Shown: piece after piece, positions 61,191-64,000 of the stretch
How the letters are laid out: every line of letters begins with the position of its first letter
Position numbering within the stretch: position 1 is the first letter of the stretch
DNA from: Artemisia argyi
Lineage: Eukaryota; Streptophyta; Magnoliopsida; Asterales; Asteraceae
Direction of reading: 5' to 3'
DNA length: 64,000 nt
Assembly (NCBI GenBank): GCA_030686995.1
Contig: CM060693.1
Coordinates: 121,547,228 to 121,611,227, forward strand
The notes under the pieces: generated by a model
Seen by the model: the letters and a program-made list of their open reading frames with translations, nothing else
Database searches by the model: none
Told to the model about the DNA's origin: nothing
Program-made: the position numbers and the translations under genes

Positions 61191-61470
61191 CCAAACTCGG
61201 TATGACTTGAGAAAAGATCCAAACTCAGTATGTCTTGAGAAAAGATCCAAACTTAGTATGTCTTGAGAAAATATCCAAACTCAGTATGTCTTGAGAAAAA
61301 ATCCAAACTCAGTATGTCTTGAGAAAAGATCCAAACTCAGTATGTCTTGAGAAAAGATCCAAACTCAGTATGTCTTGAGAAGAAATTCAAACTCAGTATG
61401 TCTTGAGAAAAGATCCAAACTCAGTATGTCTTGAGAAAAGATCCAAACTCAGTATGTTTTGAGTATTATC
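61191..61470. repeat. 28-bp minisatellite, ten units, in E5 leader
   Basis: The unit CCAAACTCAGTATGTCTTGA plus GAAAAGAT repeats ten times with few changes, between the E5 PBS and gag start. Degenerate CAAACTCGC/CTAACTC repeats continue to about 61810. Confidence 0.95.
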
Positions 61471-61890
61471 AAACTCGGTAATTTAGTGAAAATTTGAGCA
61501 GAGTTTCCCCTTAGTAAGTTTCCACTTATAACCTTACTCGATGTATGATAAGGCAAACAGGCTAACTCGCCAATAATAACTGAAACTTGATAAAACAAAA
61601 GCAAACTCGCAAACTTTTTATCCCAAACTCACTAAGATTAAAAAATCCTAACTCGCTAACTTGTAAAGTAACCCCAAACTCGCTAAGTTGAAGAATCCTA
61701 ACTCTATAACTTGGAAATTTCCTAACTCTATAGAAACCGTGTCAAACTCGCAAACTTGGAAATTTCCTAACTCTATAGAAACCGTTTCAAACTCGCAAAC
61801 TTGCGATGAACAATAAGCGGATTTCTCAAAAAATCACTTTAAAAAACCAAGTTTTTCTACCAAATCTAACCTAAATCAACCTATATTATC

Positions 61891-61908
61891 CCTTGGCGAA
61901 TGATACCA
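61891..61908 (-). promoter_or_regulatory. E5 primer-binding site, initiator tRNA-Met type
   Basis: In sense TGGTATCATTCGCCAAGG, starting 2 nt from the LTR. TGGTATCA is the usual copia primer site, complementary to the tRNA-iMet 3' end. Confidence 0.85.
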
Positions 61909-61910
61909 CT

Positions 61911-62241
61911 TGTAGGACCGTAGAACAACCTTAATCACTTGTGAATCAAGCCTAAATCTAGAGAGAGAAAGTAAATAGAGAGAGAGAGTGGGAACTCAAG
62001 TGTGTGAAATATGAGACTATGTTATTACTAAGAGAACCAACCTCAAAATGAGGTATTACAAGAGTATTTATACTAGTAGTCTAGGGCATCACTTATCTTT
62101 GACCTTATTACATAACTAGCCCTTAGACTTTATAAAATCATGAAAACTAAACATAAACTTCATCATAATGATATTCTAAAGCAACCTATAACAATACATT
62201 AATGACCGACACTTTTTATAAATAAAAATACGATTCTAACA
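61911..62241 (-). repeat. E5 5' LTR
   Basis: 331 bp, nearly identical to 47558-47871. Confidence 0.95.
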
Positions 62242-62815
62242 CACAAAATATACAATACAGCCCCTGCCGGCTCTGGCCATGGGCGAACCGGGCGACTACC
62301 CAAAGCATTAAACAAATGAGGGGCGTCATTTTAGGTTGTATTTTTAATGGAGAACAACACTTTATAAGCTAAGGAACTTACTATTATTTAATGTTTAAAA
62401 AGCAGGGCATGGGTTTTTATCTAATGGGGAAGACGACCAAAATGGTAGAGATCCGGAGTATGTGTCTCAGTGTGGGTCCAAGTAATACTTTTTTTTATTT
62501 GCGACCTTAATATAGATGTAAAGTTGAGTCTAGCCCTTTACCATTTAATACTTGTCCAAGTTAACGCTAAACTAATATGTGTTGTTCAAAATATTTGGGT
62601 GGACACAAAAGAGCACCTGTAATTAAATGGATGAAGTATAACTAATATAATCAAATGAAACTCAACATTTTTTATGAATACACAAAGCTTTGACAATTTA
62701 TTAGATGTATGTTACCATTATAAAATAAATAATTACGACATCTCTTTATTAAAATGTTTGACTTCGCTCTTCCTTTTACGTTGTTCAAAAGCAAAAGTTG
62801 TCTTTGTTATGTTGC

Positions 62816-62857
<42 letters not shown>

Positions 62858-62904
62858 CCCGGCCCCTCTTAACTTGAATTCCTGGCTCCGCCCCTGCAGC
62901 CGAC

Positions 62905-63674
62905 GCCGAAGGTATATGGAAATTGATTGATTTCATATATGACGCATCAACACTTGAAAGCCCTACTACAGAGTCTTTCCAATACAAGGCAATTGTGTGC
63001 CCTAAGAACGATACGGCTGATTCCATCAATGCTCAGGTGCTGCATAGGCTCCCGGGTACGAGTCATTTCTACACAAGTTTTGACTAGGCGATACGAAGAG
63101 CAAACGATGGTGGAGCATCAGAATTATTGTACCCTGTTGAATACCTTAATTCTCTATCTCTCACCGGCCTCCCACCACACAGGTTAGAACTAAAAATAGG
63201 TACACCGATAATCCTAATTCGGAACCTCAATTTGACTGGCGGCCTTTGCAATGGTACAAGGATGATCGTCACTCAGCTACTTACAAAGATCATTGAGGTG
63301 AAAATCATAACCAGCACAAGAGTTGCTTAGAAAGTTTTTTTTTGCCAAGGATAGTACTAACGGTTAATGCCGACAAGTTGCCGTTTATATTCAAGAGAAA
63401 ACAATTTCCTACCAAAGTTTGCTACGCAATGACTATTAACAAAAGCCAGGGACAGTCATTGAAAAAGATTGGTGTATACCTCCCCGAACCTATATTCGGC
63501 CACGGCCAATTGTATGTTGCGTTATCGAGGGCAACCTCCCCGGATGGTCTAAAAATGGTGATCGCACAGCAACCAGAGCAACCCCCTAACACCACAAAAA
63601 ACATTGTTTACAAAAGCTTTCTAAACAAAATTAATCTAACACAGGTTTTTTTTTACTATTTTCGAACACCGTAG
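62905..63674 (+). pseudogene. Helitron helicase C-terminal half, broken
   Basis: It continues the helicase frame: AEGIWKLIDFIYD, FQYKAIVCPKNDTADSINAQ, LLYPVEYLNSLSLTGLPPHR, LELKIGTPIILIRNLN, and GLCNGTRMIVTQL. Then PRIVLTVNADKLPFIFKRKQ, CYAMTINKSQGQSLKK and HGQLYVALSRATS follow. The last two are PIF1/RecD motifs V-VI that close the ATPase site. Damage: TAG at 63085-63087, TAG at 63328-63330, and one extra T in a T9 run at 63335-63343 that shifts the frame. The reading ends TAG at 63672-63674. Confidence 0.9.
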
Positions 63675-64000
63675 CTATTTATATATAAATGCTTCCTATA
63701 TGTGTTTTACTGTTCCTAACGAACACCGTAGTTCATGTGACTACATTGCAATCATTTTCTGTTAACATATTTCATTTACGATGGAATAGATGTTGACAGA
63801 CAAAAAAACTTTCCATTGCAATGCTACGCAATGAGTATCCAAATAGCCGTTTTGTATGACATTTGTAACAACCGAAAATGCTTCATGTAGGAAAACAAAT
63901 TCCTTATGCTACTATACTATGTACTTGTACCTTCCTTTTAAACATATATGCCCGGATATTACTGCTTCCGCCCTATATAACATTATTAAAAAATATTGGT
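63675..64000 (+). other. Sequence after helicase ORF, probable Helitron tail
   Basis: AT-rich. CGAACACCGTAG appears twice (about 63664 and 63719). No terminal hairpin plus CTRR is visible, so the Helitron end probably lies beyond the window. Confidence 0.4.

Larger units (their letters stand above)
47553..62246 (-). mobile_element. Copia-like LTR element E5 (gag only), TSD CACAA
   Basis: The element spans 47558-62241 on the minus strand, flanked by CACAA at 47553-47557 and 62242-62246. LTRs are 47558-47871 and 61911-62241 (TGTAGGACCGTAG…GATTCTAACA). The primer site is of the initiator-tRNA-Met type. It contains a long gag region but, apart from the nested E4, only about 3 kb of non-coding DNA where copia pol should be. 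About 7.8 kb without E4. Confidence 0.95.
47450..62904. mobile_element. Non-autonomous hAT carrying E5 and E4, TSD CAGCCGAC
   Basis: The ends are CAGAGGCGGAGGCA at 47458 and, inverted, TGGCTCCGCCCCTG ending at 62896. The flanks are a perfect 8-bp CAGCCGAC (47450-47457 and 62897-62904). Without E5 it is about 750 bp with no transposase. The right part contains an A run of about 38 (62818-62855). At about 62271 it contains CAGCCCCTGCCGGCTCTGGCC, which looks like an end of a different hAT family. Confidence 0.9.
12313..64000 (+). mobile_element. Degraded Helitron with nested insertions, right end outside window
   Basis: The plus strand carries, in order and in pieces, a small-exon leader, the Helitron-specific N-terminal domain, HUH Rep nuclease, and a PIF1-family helicase. 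These pieces become colinear when the four top-level insertions E1, E2, E3 and the hAT are disregarded. A candidate 5' terminus TCTCTATATATAACATGG at 12313 fits the TC-plus-AT-rich style of plant Helitrons, but the preceding base is T and not the expected A. I therefore hold only the coding content as certain. No terminal hairpin plus CTRR was found before 64000. About 43 kb of the interval is inserted DNA. Several stops and frameshifts show that the gene is dead. Confidence 0.8.

Noticed and set aside
61191..61470. CRISPR-like array
   Set aside because: Units are contiguous 28-bp tandem copies without spacers, in a plant retrotransposon leader.

Overview
This is nuclear DNA of a flowering plant, made almost entirely of transposable elements. 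The small-exon Helitron gene with PIF1-type helicase, the gag-only LTR retrotransposons primed by tRNA-Asp, and the copia gag with a Cys/His cluster followed by W-x-P-[TS]-G-[KR] repeats look like elements I remember from daisy-family (Asteraceae) genomes. That placement is from memory and is moderately secure. I found no intact host gene.

Layout. Positions 1-8647 are AT-rich. Within them a 2.2 kb stretch (3915-6079) holds decayed exon-intron fragments of three unrelated genes, all on the minus strand: chloroplast chaperonin-60 beta, aspartate carbamoyltransferase and a DUF707 protein. A non-autonomous hAT (8648-10499, 8-bp TSD) contains a Mutator-like element (8791-10181, 9-bp TSD). From about 12.3 kb to the right edge runs one degraded Helitron gene (small 5' exons, HUH Rep, Walker-type helicase). 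It was split by four insertions, each with a perfect target-site duplication: E1 (14636-25389, TSD GTTGG), E2 (26689-37422, ATGCA), E3 (39605-46292, CGTAC) and a hAT (47458-62896, CAGCCGAC). The hAT was entered by copia-like element E5 (47558-62241, CACAA), and E5 by E4 (48106-55020, GTCAT). This gives a four-level nest.

None of the five LTR elements encodes reverse transcriptase, RNase H, integrase or protease; each has only a gag-like frame. E1 and E2 (family 1, LTRs about 3.9 kb) encode a protein of about 600 residues with N-terminal Cys/His knuckles. E3 and E4 (family 2, LTRs about 1.4 kb) encode an Athila-type gag remnant. E5 encodes a long copia gag. They must depend on enzymes supplied from elsewhere.

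The most unusual signals are non-coding. (1) Family-2 LTRs carry, about 75-90 nt upstream of the tRNA-Asp primer-binding site, a tract complementary to the 5' part of the same tRNA. (2) Family-1 elements carry four 20-21-nt hairpins between ORF and 3' LTR, with compensatory base changes. (3) Both families share an ordered set of hairpins after the stop codon, also with compensatory changes. (4) Family-2 LTR promoters carry arrays of TGACG-N-CGTCA. These could be cis-acting packaging, priming or transcription signals of parasitic elements that have lost their enzymes.
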